Below are positions 26,276 through 34,857 of a stretch of 43,557 nt of DNA, in pieces. A program made the translations under genes and the position numbers. A model generated the notes under the pieces. The model did not search any database. It was not told where the DNA came from and worked only from the letters and a program-made list of their open reading frames with translations. Source of the DNA: an uncultured Geobacteraceae bacterium. GTDB lineage: Bacteria; Desulfobacterota; Desulfuromonadia; Geobacterales; Pseudopelobacteraceae. The stretch spans positions 1 to 43,557 of the forward strand of contig CAINRC010000046.1 of the NCBI GenBank assembly GCA_903852495.1. The letters run 5' to 3'. Every line of letters begins with the position of its first letter. Within the stretch, counting starts at the first letter, position 1.

Positions 26276-26392
26276 AACACAGAGACACCGAGACACAGAG
26301 GAGACCCAAAAAATAGCCAATCGTTTTTTCCTCTTTTTCCTCTTTTTCCTCGCCTCTTCTTGGTTTTCTCAGTGTCTCCGTGTCTCCGTGTT
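26276..26392. repeat. Long inverted repeat with CACAGAGACAC-type arms
   Basis: The left arm (26276-26300) and right arm (26368-26392) pair at 22 of 25 positions and are built of CACAGAGACAC-like units. The centre is pyrimidine-rich with three 9-bp repeats (TTTTTTCCT, then CTTTTTCCT twice, 26324-26350). This arm sequence resembles a dispersed intergenic repeat I have seen in many bacterial genomes, including Geobacter relatives. It lies between two convergent genes and may be a non-autonomous mobile or structural element. Confidence 0.7.
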
Positions 26393-26416
26393 GAAACGCT
26401 TTATCAGATTTTCAAG

Positions 26417-27619
26417 CTACGGCTTCCCGGCCGCAACTGTCGAGCCGGTCGGCTGTACGGCAAAATCTTTCGCTCCCTTGGGAACTGCAGCCAGCACCAC
26501 GACAAAAGGTATCGTCTTGCCGGGGGCAACCTCCATGTTCACCAGAGAATCGCCGAACTGGTTGGCCATGGCCGCCTCGATTTTATCCAGCGGCAGGGAC
26601 TTCAATTGCTCATCTGTCAGCATATTCCCGCAATACGCACTCTTGGTGCCGACCTCTTGCCCGGAAGCGTCAAACACGGTCACCTTGACTTGCAGCGCGG
26701 CACGCGGCTTTGGGAAATCATTACGTGTGGTGCCTGAAATAACCAGCAGTTCGCCGGCCTCCCGATTACCGATAAACGCCGCCTTCACCCCCTGTACAGC
26801 AAGCTTACCCGCTTCCGGAGCAACGGCGATATTCTTTGGCGCAATAAACGTCGTATAGCCGAGATAGCCAAGTGCAGAAACCAGCAGCACCGCACTGATG
26901 GCAATCACCGCACTGAACAATGAACTCTGTTTCCGCCGGGAGGTGATCGAAAGCGGCGGGAGCTGCAGCAGCGCACCGGCCGGAGCCGGTTGGTCATCGG
27001 GCAGCACCTGCGTAAGCCCGCCTTCCCTCCCTGTATCGAGCTCTTCAGCCGGACGGCGAGAAAAGATTTCCCGAAAGGGTTCCTCCTCCTGTGGAGTCTC
27101 CGGCTGTTCCACTACCGGCAGCGGTTCATCACCAAAATCAATATTCACCGCATCGAACGGCACTTTCTGAAAAAACGGCGCGCCCTCTTCAGCGGCGGAA
27201 GTGACACTGTCCGGCGGCTCCGGCAAATTATCAAAATCATCGGCCGGTGGTTCGGCGGTCTCCGGAGCGTCGTATCCGAAATCGAAATCGCCAAAAGCTT
27301 CATCTTTCTCTGGCGGTACAACATCAGCCACCGCACTGTTTTCAGGGGTGCCGGTTTCAAACGGAGCGGCCGGGGCATCAAAAGATGATGATTCAAAGGG
27401 GTTGAAAGTATCCGGTTCCCCGGGAGGAGGCGTCTGCGTCTGTACAGGAGTTTCAACGTCAAACGGTGCGGCGGGTGCGGCAAAATCCGGCTCAGAGACC
27501 TCCTTCTTCACCGAAAAGACATGCTTGCACTTGGTGCAGCGGACTTTAACACCCTTTTCCGTAACTCTGGAGTCGTCAAGCCGAAATTTTGTCTGACATT
27601 TTGCGCACTGAATTATCAT
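26417..27619 (-). CDS. Zinc-ribbon and DUF3426 membrane protein
   Basis: A 400-residue protein. An N-terminal MJ0042-type zinc ribbon (CAKCQTKF then CTKCKHVF) is followed by a long acidic, Pro-rich disordered stretch (about 45-220). A single transmembrane helix comes next (about 235-260, FSAVIAISAVLLVSALGYLG), then an extracytoplasmic DUF3426 domain (about 270-385). The layout suggests a cytoplasmic metal or nucleic-acid-binding head tethered to a periplasmic domain. Promoter at 27688-27717. Its role is unknown. Confidence 0.8.
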   Translation of the reverse strand: MIIQCAKCQTKFRLDDSRVTEKGVKVRCTKCKHVFSVKKEVSEPDFAAPAAPFDVETPVQTQTPPPGEPDTFNPFESSSFDAPAAPFETGTPENSAVADVVPPEKDEAFGDFDFGYDAPETAEPPADDFDNLPEPPDSVTSAAEEGAPFFQKVPFDAVNIDFGDEPLPVVEQPETPQEEEPFREIFSRRPAEELDTGREGGLTQVLPDDQPAPAGALLQLPPLSITSRRKQSSLFSAVIAISAVLLVSALGYLGYTTFIAPKNIAVAPEAGKLAVQGVKAAFIGNREAGELLVISGTTRNDFPKPRAALQVKVTVFDASGQEVGTKSAYCGNMLTDEQLKSLPLDKIEAAMANQFGDSLVNMEVAPGKTIPFVVVLAAVPKGAKDFAVQPTGSTVAAGKP

Positions 27620-27665
27620 CTGCGACTCCTCGATACTGACGGTGTAGCTACTCCAAAAACAATGG

Positions 27666-27717
27666 AACTATCTGAAACAACGATAGTTGTATAGCAGAAA
27701 AGGGGGAAGGGTGTCAA
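27666..27717 (-). promoter_or_regulatory. Promoter and operator-like palindrome of the DUF3426 gene
   Basis: On the minus strand TTGACA (27717-27712), 18 nt, TATACA (27693-27688). Just downstream AACTATC (27666-27672) and GATAGTT (27682-27688) form a perfect 7-bp inverted repeat at the predicted start. The -35 overlaps the stop codon of the DUF2400 gene. Confidence 0.48.
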
Positions 27718-28604
27718 ATCTTTACACCGGGACATTTCGGCGGTTTAATCAGATTCTGGGCACAGACTTCGACGATCGGACAGGATGTGCAACGACCCGG
27801 ATCTTTACCGTCACACCCCTCGCTTATGCCGAGGTGAGCCAGTGAAAAATCGTATTTCACCGGGTCAGCCGCATCAAAGCGGCGCAGAGACGCCGTGATC
27901 TCCTGCGCCATGCGCCAGTCGGCATTGTTCCTGCTGCTTAAACCGAGATACCGGCTGATCCGGCTAATGTGTGTATCAACCGGAATAATAAGCTGCGCCG
28001 GGGAAATGCCGTCCCACAGGCCAAGATCGATGCCGTCGGCGGGACGCACCAGCCAGCGCAGCATCATGCAGAGCCGCTTGCAGGCGCTGCCGGAAGATGG
28101 GGCGGGGAAGAAGAACGGAAAGTAGGAGGATGGGGGGATAGCGGGAGTTTCAAAGACATCCGTGTAGTCAAGAGCCAGCACAGCGGCTGTGTAGCGGTTC
28201 AGGGAACTGCTCACATCCTGATCGCCGGCACTGTAACCCCTCAGGAAAAACGACTGGATGCTGCCGGCCTGTTCCAACATCTGCCGCATTCCCCACAGGA
28301 GCGCACAGAGGTCGCGGCTGTCGTTGAAGCGGTGCTTGAAACCGGTGAAGGTCCGCATCCCCGCCTTGGGATCGAAGTGTTCTACGTAGCGCCTCGGCGA
28401 CCGCCCCATCTCGGCAAAAATAGTTTCCAGCGTCCGGAGAATAACGGCCACTGAGCCGTAGGCAAATGAAGAAGCGATTACGGCGGCAATTTCCCGGTCG
28501 GCCGGATCAGGGTAGCGGTGGCAGAATGAAAGCGGATCATGGCTGAGATGCTGCGCAGATTTGGTGGCGCAGAGCTCATGGAGAACAGCCCCTGTATCAA
28601 ACAT
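27714..28604 (-). CDS. DUF2400 / TIGR02757 family protein
   Basis: A 296-residue member of the DUF2400 family, whose fold is thought to resemble HhH-GPD base-excision enzymes. FCHRYPDPADREIAAVIASSFAYGSV is near the start. A C-terminal cysteine set CDGKDPGRCTSCPIVEVC may hold an Fe-S cluster. Start choice: ATG 28604 overlaps galT by 8 nt and has GGGAGG close by (short spacing); an in-frame ATG at 28631 has a worse site. Its function is not known. Confidence 0.8.
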   Translation of the reverse strand: MFDTGAVLHELCATKSAQHLSHDPLSFCHRYPDPADREIAAVIASSFAYGSVAVILRTLETIFAEMGRSPRRYVEHFDPKAGMRTFTGFKHRFNDSRDLCALLWGMRQMLEQAGSIQSFFLRGYSAGDQDVSSSLNRYTAAVLALDYTDVFETPAIPPSSYFPFFFPAPSSGSACKRLCMMLRWLVRPADGIDLGLWDGISPAQLIIPVDTHISRISRYLGLSSRNNADWRMAQEITASLRRFDAADPVKYDFSLAHLGISEGCDGKDPGRCTSCPIVEVCAQNLIKPPKCPGVKI

Positions 28605-29622
28605 CCGCCTCCCGCAGAAAAAGCGCGGCATCTTCCGGGGAAGTAGGGTTTATGTAAAATCCGGTACCCCACTCAAAACCTGCCACCTGTGTCAGACGCG
28701 GCACCAGCTCTATATGCCAGTGATAATCATACTCCAGTGAATTCCAATGGTTTGGTTTTCCTGGTCGGCTATGCATGGGGGGAGCAGTGTGCAGGATAAA
28801 ATTATAGGGGGCATCGCGCAGAACGGTCTTGACGCGCATCAGCATGTCCTTCAGCGCCACCGCCAGTTCCGCCAGCTGTGCATCATTCATCAGGGCAAAG
28901 TCATGGCTGTGCCGTTTCGGGTACAGGCGCATCTCAAACGGCGAACTCGACGCGTACGGGGTCAGGGTCACAAAGTTGGAAAACTCCTTCACCACCCGCA
29001 CCCCTTCGCGCAGCTCAAATTCGATCAGGTCGCAGAATATGCAGCGTTCCTTGTCACTGAAATATTTGCGTGCCACTCTCAGCTGAGTGCTTGCCACCGG
29101 CGGCAGGAGCGGCACCGCAATAAGCTGGCTGTGGGAGTGATGAAGGGATGCGCCGGCGCGGGTACCGTGATTTTTGAACAGCACCATGTAGCGAAAACGG
29201 AAATCCTTGCGCAGATCGATATAGCGATGCCGGTAGGCGGTCAGCACATCGTTCACCTCGTTGACGGTCAGATCTGCCAGAGTACGGCCGTGATCAGGAT
29301 TCTCAATGATCACCTCGTGCGCACCGATACCGTTCATGACGTCATACATGCCGTAACCGTGGTTATTGAGTTCCCCCTCCACCCGCAGAGCCGGATATTT
29401 ATTGGGGATAACCCGCACCTTCCAGTTAGCCTCATTGGCCACGCCGTCCGGGCGGATGGCAAATATTTCCGGCGGAGTTTTGTCCTCGTTGCCATAGCAG
29501 AACGGGCAGGCGGTTATCCCGTCCGCTTCCGGTTCCACTTGAAAATCACGGGGACGGCGACCCCGTTCGGTGGCAATAATTACCCAATGCAGTTTAATCG
29601 GATCCCAGCGCAGCTCGGACAT
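28597..29622 (-). CDS. galT: Galactose-1-phosphate uridylyltransferase (GalT family)
   Basis: A 341-residue GalT-family nucleotidyltransferase that moves UMP between UDP-glucose and galactose-1-phosphate. The histidine triad H162-S-H164-S-Q166 carries the covalent UMP intermediate. Zn ligands include the Cys39/Cys42 pair in ACPFC and a second ERCIFCD pair further on. ATG 29622 follows GGGAG; the upstream GTG at 29634 lacks a ribosome site. It lies between GH57 and DUF2400 on one strand, pointing to sugar-nucleotide or glycogen-type metabolism. Other sugar phosphates could be the true substrate. Confidence 0.87.
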   Translation of the reverse strand: MSELRWDPIKLHWVIIATERGRRPRDFQVEPEADGITACPFCYGNEDKTPPEIFAIRPDGVANEANWKVRVIPNKYPALRVEGELNNHGYGMYDVMNGIGAHEVIIENPDHGRTLADLTVNEVNDVLTAYRHRYIDLRKDFRFRYMVLFKNHGTRAGASLHHSHSQLIAVPLLPPVASTQLRVARKYFSDKERCIFCDLIEFELREGVRVVKEFSNFVTLTPYASSSPFEMRLYPKRHSHDFALMNDAQLAELAVALKDMLMRVKTVLRDAPYNFILHTAPPMHSRPGKPNHWNSLEYDYHWHIELVPRLTQVAGFEWGTGFYINPTSPEDAALFLREADV

Positions 29623-29669
29623 ACTCTCTCCCACAATACGCAGAATGATTTAATTTATTATTACACCTT

Positions 29670-31859
29670 TTATATCAGCCAGTTATCCAGCTCAATCTCC
29701 GCTCCGGCATAAAACAGCATCAGCGGCGCGTCGGTCGGCCAGCGCCCGATTTCCTCAGTACCCCGCACCAGCGTCACAGAGGCGAACAGCTTACCCCCCC
29801 GTTCCAGGCCGAGACCGCTCAATGGCATTTTAACCTCGCAGGTCTTACCGATTTTCCAGTTGCAAACGTTGCCGTTTGGTGTCCAGACACCGTTTTCCCT
29901 GACCTGCAGCGGTCCTTCATCGCTCTGCGCCTGGATCGACAGCCGGTAGTCACGGTCACATATCAGGTGCAGATTAAGGACATCACCCACCTTCAGCAGG
30001 CGTGAAAAGTCCTGCACTCCATCGATCCTGATAAAAAACGAGTTCTTGTTATAACCGTAGTAGAAACTCTCCAGCATCCGGTCGGACGAGTGCATGGCGG
30101 ATCCCTGGCGCGTGAGGTCGTACAGTCCCGCTGCCAGCCATTCAAAGTAATCACTGATCCTGCCGTTAATCTCCGGATTGATAAATGCCGCCGGCTCCCG
30201 AACCAGTCCCGCCGGGCTCTTCTTCTTGATCGGTTCAAGCAGCGCCCGGGGTGAATCCTGCCCCAACAGCCGGTACACATTCATCAGATGCTGGCGGAAG
30301 AGCCGGTCAAAACGGTCGCTGTGGGGAGAAAAATGGTCATCCCCGTACCACCAGAACCAGTCGCTCCCTTCAGCGGCGTAGAGAGAACGGCAGATCATTT
30401 CGACGGTGGCATCGGTGGACGGCTCACCGCTTCTCAGGGCAGCGGCAACCAGCGGGTTGGCTGACACCGCAGCTTCACGGGCCTGGGCAATCAGGTCCCA
30501 GGCAAGATTTTCTTCAGGATGACCGATCCAGATTCCGTAGTTACCGTTTATCCACGACCCGGGAAAAATCGAGTGCAGCCGTCCGTCAAAACGGGTCTCT
30601 TCCAGCACTTCGCTACAGGTGCTCAAGCGGAGAGTGGGCGACTCGGCAATCCCTTTGTACATTCCCTGTAAAAAATCATAGGCGTTGTTGGGGTAGTATT
30701 CCCAGGCATTCTCACCGTCCAGAATGATCGGCACGACCCGTCCGTCCCCCCCCATACGGCCCTTGATGGCGTTCAGACGCTCGCACAGGTCAGCCACGGC
30801 ACGTCCCGCCTCCCACTGGGAGTAGGTAAAACCGATCAGGTCCGAGAGCAGGTGGTCGCGAAAAAATGCGCCGATCTCCCCCTTGCTGCTGCTGTAGCGC
30901 CAGGGGCGATACAGCCGTTCCTTGTGGGAGCCAAGACCGCCGTCCAGACTTTTGCTCAGGATTTCCTCGTCGGTGGCGATCCAGCGGATGCCGTTCTCGG
31001 CTATAATCGCCAGCGCTTCATTGCTGACGGAACCTTCCGATGGCCACATCCCGGTCGGGGTGAAACCGAATATTTCATGAAAATAGCTGATCCCCCGACG
31101 GATCTGGGCACGGGCATCCTCGGGATGGCAAAACGAAGCGGTGGGGAGTGTCACCCGGGGCATGGCGGTCTGGGCAGCGCGCACATCGCACAGCAGCGGC
31201 AGAATCGGGTGGTAGTAGGGGGTCACCGACAGTTCGATCCGCCCCTCTTCGTGCAGCCGCCGGTACAGCGGTATAATCTCCTGGAGCAGCTCCTGCTGGG
31301 TGGCAAACAGCTGTTCCTTGTCTGCGGCGGTAAAGTTCTCTCCCTTGGCAACCAGCTCGGCAAAAATCGGGTAGCGACGGCGGGCCGCCTCACCGGTCCA
31401 GGCCAGGAAAAACCAGACCTGCAGATCAAGCAGATCCTGATCGCTGAAATGCCTGACCCGCTCCTGGGCGCTCCCCGCCTCGCCTTCACCGGCCATATAG
31501 AGCAGCTCCAGATAACGGCGGGACGGCTCGATCATATTCTGGCGGTTCGCCGAAAAGAAGTTTTCCAACAGGAAAATACGGTCATCCAGACTCAGCTCGG
31601 ACGGGGCAGCTTTCCCCTTTTGCAGAAAGGGATCCACGGCAGTGCCCGCTGCATACTCCAGCAGCTGTTCGATCAGCGACGGTACAAGATTGAAGACCGC
31701 CTTGGCTCCAGGCGTATCCTCCACAATGGCCGGCATGTCAAAATAGTCTTTGATACCGTGCAGATAGGTCCACGGGAGGGCATATTCATTTTTAAGCGGG
31801 TCTTTGTAATACGGCTGATGCATGTGCCATATAATGACCACGTCGAGCGGTTTGGGCAT
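29670..31859 (-). CDS. Glycoside hydrolase family 57 protein
   Basis: A 729-residue GH57 enzyme acting on alpha-glucans. The family start DVVIIWHMHQPYYKD is at residues 6-20. The catalytic nucleophile is Glu275 in GMWPSEGSVS, and the acid/base region is ILDGENAWEYY with Asp381. The C-terminal third is a beta-rich domain of the kind found in larger GH57 proteins. It begins 6 nt after the stop of the upstream nucleotidyltransferase fusion, so both are co-transcribed. Amylase, branching-type or glucanotransferase activity cannot be told apart here. Confidence 0.85.
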   Translation of the reverse strand: MPKPLDVVIIWHMHQPYYKDPLKNEYALPWTYLHGIKDYFDMPAIVEDTPGAKAVFNLVPSLIEQLLEYAAGTAVDPFLQKGKAAPSELSLDDRIFLLENFFSANRQNMIEPSRRYLELLYMAGEGEAGSAQERVRHFSDQDLLDLQVWFFLAWTGEAARRRYPIFAELVAKGENFTAADKEQLFATQQELLQEIIPLYRRLHEEGRIELSVTPYYHPILPLLCDVRAAQTAMPRVTLPTASFCHPEDARAQIRRGISYFHEIFGFTPTGMWPSEGSVSNEALAIIAENGIRWIATDEEILSKSLDGGLGSHKERLYRPWRYSSSKGEIGAFFRDHLLSDLIGFTYSQWEAGRAVADLCERLNAIKGRMGGDGRVVPIILDGENAWEYYPNNAYDFLQGMYKGIAESPTLRLSTCSEVLEETRFDGRLHSIFPGSWINGNYGIWIGHPEENLAWDLIAQAREAAVSANPLVAAALRSGEPSTDATVEMICRSLYAAEGSDWFWWYGDDHFSPHSDRFDRLFRQHLMNVYRLLGQDSPRALLEPIKKKSPAGLVREPAAFINPEINGRISDYFEWLAAGLYDLTRQGSAMHSSDRMLESFYYGYNKNSFFIRIDGVQDFSRLLKVGDVLNLHLICDRDYRLSIQAQSDEGPLQVRENGVWTPNGNVCNWKIGKTCEVKMPLSGLGLERGGKLFASVTLVRGTEEIGRWPTDAPLMLFYAGAEIELDNWLI

Positions 31860-31865
31860 AAGCGG

Positions 31866-34370
31866 TTACACCATCTCCTTCTTCCAGGTAATAATTTTCT
31901 GTTCATACTTACCGAGCAGCCTCTGGGCCGTCTTCTGGTCCCCGGCCTCAGCCACAATGTGAATCACGGGGAGATGCTGGTCAGGCAGAACCAGCACCCA
32001 CTCCGCTCCAAAATGAACCTTGATGCCGTCGATGAACGTGGCTTCCTGTTCCAGACTGTCCTCGCTCATCTTGCGCATGATACCCCCCTTCATTTCCCAA
32101 GGACAGGGGAGGCTCGTCTGCAGGAAGGCGGAGCGTGGCACGGCGGAGAGCGCCTGCGACAGCGTGACTCCCCCGGTTGCGCTCAGCTCCATCAGCTTTG
32201 CGATGGCAAACATACCGTCAAAGGCCGGCTGAAAACGGGGAAAGGCAAAGCGGCCGTCCGTTGTACCGGTCAGAATGACTTCCGCCGAGGAGGCGATCTC
32301 CTGCATGGCACGATCGGAACTTTTGGTCCGGATAACCGGGCACCCCTTCCGGTCGGTCATCTGCTCAATGGTGGAAGGAGCCTGAACCGGCACAGCAATG
32401 GTTCCTTTTTGCCCCGCCTTCAGCAGCAGCGCCACGGCCAGGGTCAGCAGTTCGATACCGGTGCAAATCCGCCCGGTTTCATCCACCATCGTGATCGCCT
32501 CGGCAGAAGGATCCAGCCAGAACCCGGCCTGAGCCGACAGTGACGAAACAATTGCCGACAGCTGGTGCAGGGCCAGCTCTTTCTCCTTGGCCTGGACACC
32601 GTGCCCTTCATCCACATAGGCGTTGAGGGCAATAACCGAGAAACCAAGCTCGTTCAGAAGCTGCGGAAGCGTCAGGCTGGCGGGGGAAAAGCTGAAATCC
32701 ACCACCACCGTGAAGGCCGATTTTTTAAGCAGTTCGCGGTCAAGCGCCCGCAGGAACCCCTCACGGTAGAAGTCTCCCACATTATTGATATCAGTGATGA
32801 CCCCCGGCTCGGTATGGTGCGCCCGCCGGAAATTTTCCTTGAAAAAGGTCCGTTCTGCGTTTTTCCCCATACTGCTGGAGAAATCCAGCCCGTCGCCGTC
32901 GAGAAACACAATTTCCAGTAATGCCGGGTCATCCTGGGCCTGGCGGAAATGCACACCGCCGACCTCCCCGAAGGTTTTCAGTTTATAGCGGACAAGCGGC
33001 AGTGACGTCATCTTCATGTCGCGCACGTTGATGCCGGCGGAAAGCATTCCCCCCATGAAACAGCGCTTGAGCATACGGGATGCCGGGTTGGAATCACGAC
33101 CACCCAGCACGTAGCTCCCTTTGGGAAGTGACGTGCCGTAGGCACAGCCGAGCTTGGCACAGAATTCGGGAGTAAGCTCCATATTGGAAAGCCCCTTGAT
33201 AATCGCCCCCTCAAACAGCGCCTTTTTCCATTTTTCCCCCCAAATCATATTGGAGGTGACCGTTGATCCCGCTTCGATGGTCTTCTTGGGCCAGATTTTG
33301 ACGTCAGCCTTGATGACCGCTTCATCACCAACCGACGTCTCGTCGGCAACGATGACCCCCTCCTCAAGAACCGCCCCCTGACCGATACGGACATTAGCAC
33401 AGATAACGCTGTCGGTTATCCGGGCCCCCTTCTTGATATACGAGTTATCCCAGATGATACAGCGGTTAAGCCTGACGCCAGACTCTATCGTGCAGTTGCG
33501 GCCGATTACCGAATCCTTTATGCGCACGTCGCCCAGAATCTGGCTGTTATCCCCGATAACCACTGTGCCCTCAAGACCGGAGGCGCGCTCGAGCTTGACG
33601 TCGGCACCGATACGGAGATTCCTCCCCTCACCGGCCTGCTTCGGTTCATCGATTTTGAGCTTTACTTTCCCTTTGAAAATGTCGTGGTACGCTTCCCGGT
33701 AGGAATCGGTGTTGCCGATATCACGCCAGTAACCACGGACGGTCACCCCGAACAGCGCATCGTTATTTTTCAGCAGCAATGGGAACAGATCCTGGGAAAA
33801 ATCAAAATTTTCCCCCTCGGGGATATATTTCAGGATCTCCGGCTCCAGCACATAGATGCCGGTATTGATCGTGTCGGAGATAACCTCGCCCCACCCCGGT
33901 TTTTCCAAAAACTGGGAAATGCGCTTCTCCTTGTCGGTTATGACAACGCCGAACTGGAGCGGGTCCTTGACGGAGGTCAGCGTGATCGTGGCACTCGCCT
34001 TGCGATCGACATGAAAATCGATGATTTTTTTGAGATTGAAGTCGGTCAGGAGATCGCCGCTAATGACCATAAAGCGCTCATCCAGGTATTTTTCCGCCGC
34101 CTTGACCGCCCCGGCCGTCCCCATATCGGTGATCGGGGTTACATAGGTAATCTTGACGCCGAAATCGGAACCGTCGCGAAAAAAGTTTTTGATATAGGAC
34201 GGCTGGTGGTACAGCAGTATAACCAGTTCGGTTATGTCGTACTTTTTCAGCAGTTCAACAATGTGGAGCATGATCGGGCGGTTGAAGAGCGGGATCATCG
34301 GTTTGGGCAAACTGCCGGTAAGGGGCTGGATGCGGGTGCCGAAGCCGCCCGCCATGATGACGGCTTTCAT
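31866..34370 (-). CDS. Sugar nucleotidyltransferase fused to a degenerate phosphomutase domain
   Basis: An 834-residue fusion annotated in relatives as mannose-1-phosphate guanylyltransferase/phosphomannomutase. The N-terminal Rossmann domain (1-235) has MAGGFGTRIQPLT, KPMIP and a ISGDLLTDF metal site. A left-handed beta-helix follows (about 250-375, VVIGDNSQILGDVRIKDS). The rest resembles a phosphohexomutase (420-820). The catalytic serine loop TASHNP is replaced by GGVHFRQAQDDP (471-482), and the DGDxDR metal loop by LDPSAEA (619-625). The nucleotidyltransferase should be active; the mutase part looks inactive or altered. ATG 34370 follows AAGGAG. Nucleotide and sugar specificity are not readable. 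Confidence 0.83.
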   Translation of the reverse strand: MKAVIMAGGFGTRIQPLTGSLPKPMIPLFNRPIMLHIVELLKKYDITELVILLYHQPSYIKNFFRDGSDFGVKITYVTPITDMGTAGAVKAAEKYLDERFMVISGDLLTDFNLKKIIDFHVDRKASATITLTSVKDPLQFGVVITDKEKRISQFLEKPGWGEVISDTINTGIYVLEPEILKYIPEGENFDFSQDLFPLLLKNNDALFGVTVRGYWRDIGNTDSYREAYHDIFKGKVKLKIDEPKQAGEGRNLRIGADVKLERASGLEGTVVIGDNSQILGDVRIKDSVIGRNCTIESGVRLNRCIIWDNSYIKKGARITDSVICANVRIGQGAVLEEGVIVADETSVGDEAVIKADVKIWPKKTIEAGSTVTSNMIWGEKWKKALFEGAIIKGLSNMELTPEFCAKLGCAYGTSLPKGSYVLGGRDSNPASRMLKRCFMGGMLSAGINVRDMKMTSLPLVRYKLKTFGEVGGVHFRQAQDDPALLEIVFLDGDGLDFSSSMGKNAERTFFKENFRRAHHTEPGVITDINNVGDFYREGFLRALDRELLKKSAFTVVVDFSFSPASLTLPQLLNELGFSVIALNAYVDEGHGVQAKEKELALHQLSAIVSSLSAQAGFWLDPSAEAITMVDETGRICTGIELLTLAVALLLKAGQKGTIAVPVQAPSTIEQMTDRKGCPVIRTKSSDRAMQEIASSAEVILTGTTDGRFAFPRFQPAFDGMFAIAKLMELSATGGVTLSQALSAVPRSAFLQTSLPCPWEMKGGIMRKMSEDSLEQEATFIDGIKVHFGAEWVLVLPDQHLPVIHIVAEAGDQKTAQRLLGKYEQKIITWKKEMV

Positions 34371-34476
34371 GGGAACACTCCTTGAAATAGTAATACACCG
34401 ATGTGCAAAAAGTCCGGCAGCTACCGGGGCCGATCTCCATGCCTCTGCGCCTCTGAATTAAGAGGTACGCTTCAGA

Positions 34477-34857
34477 TCACGTTCCCGCTTTCACCTTTAA
34501 CGCCTTCTTGGCCAGTACCCGGGCTATTTCCTGTTTCAGCTCGCTCAGGTCACTGGACTTCACCACATAGCCGTCCGCCAGCCAGGCGGAAAAATCATCT
34601 TTGTAACAGGAAAATGCCGAGCAGAGGATCACCGGCATATCATGACGTTCCTTGACCAGCTTTTGCAGCAGCTCAATGCCGCTTTCATTCTTCAGCTTGA
34701 TGTCAAGTACCGCCAGGTCAAACACACCGTGCTGCAGCTTTTCAGCCGCCTCGGCACTGCTACCCGCCGTCACGACTTCGTACCCCTCGTCCTTCAACTC
34801 CTCGGCGTACAGTAACCGGATGTTGGCCTCATCGTCTACAACCAATAGTCTGCTCAT
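34477..34857 (-). CDS. Single-domain response regulator
   Basis: A 126-residue receiver domain with no output domain. The acidic pair Asp8/Asp9, phospho-acceptor Asp52 in LAVLDIK, Ser80 and Lys100 (YVVKSS) are in place. It overlaps the histidine kinase stop by 4 nt (ATGA), so the two form a pair. Without an output domain it must act on a partner protein or in a phosphorelay. Confidence 0.88.
   Translation of the reverse strand: MSRLLVVDDEANIRLLYAEELKDEGYEVVTAGSSAEAAEKLQHGVFDLAVLDIKLKNESGIELLQKLVKERHDMPVILCSAFSCYKDDFSAWLADGYVVKSSDLSELKQEIARVLAKKALKVKAGT

Noticed and set aside
30852..32543. A 563-codon plus-strand open frame
   Set aside because: It lies antisense to the well-supported GH57 and nucleotidyltransferase genes and shows no domain; it is a GC-rich shadow frame.
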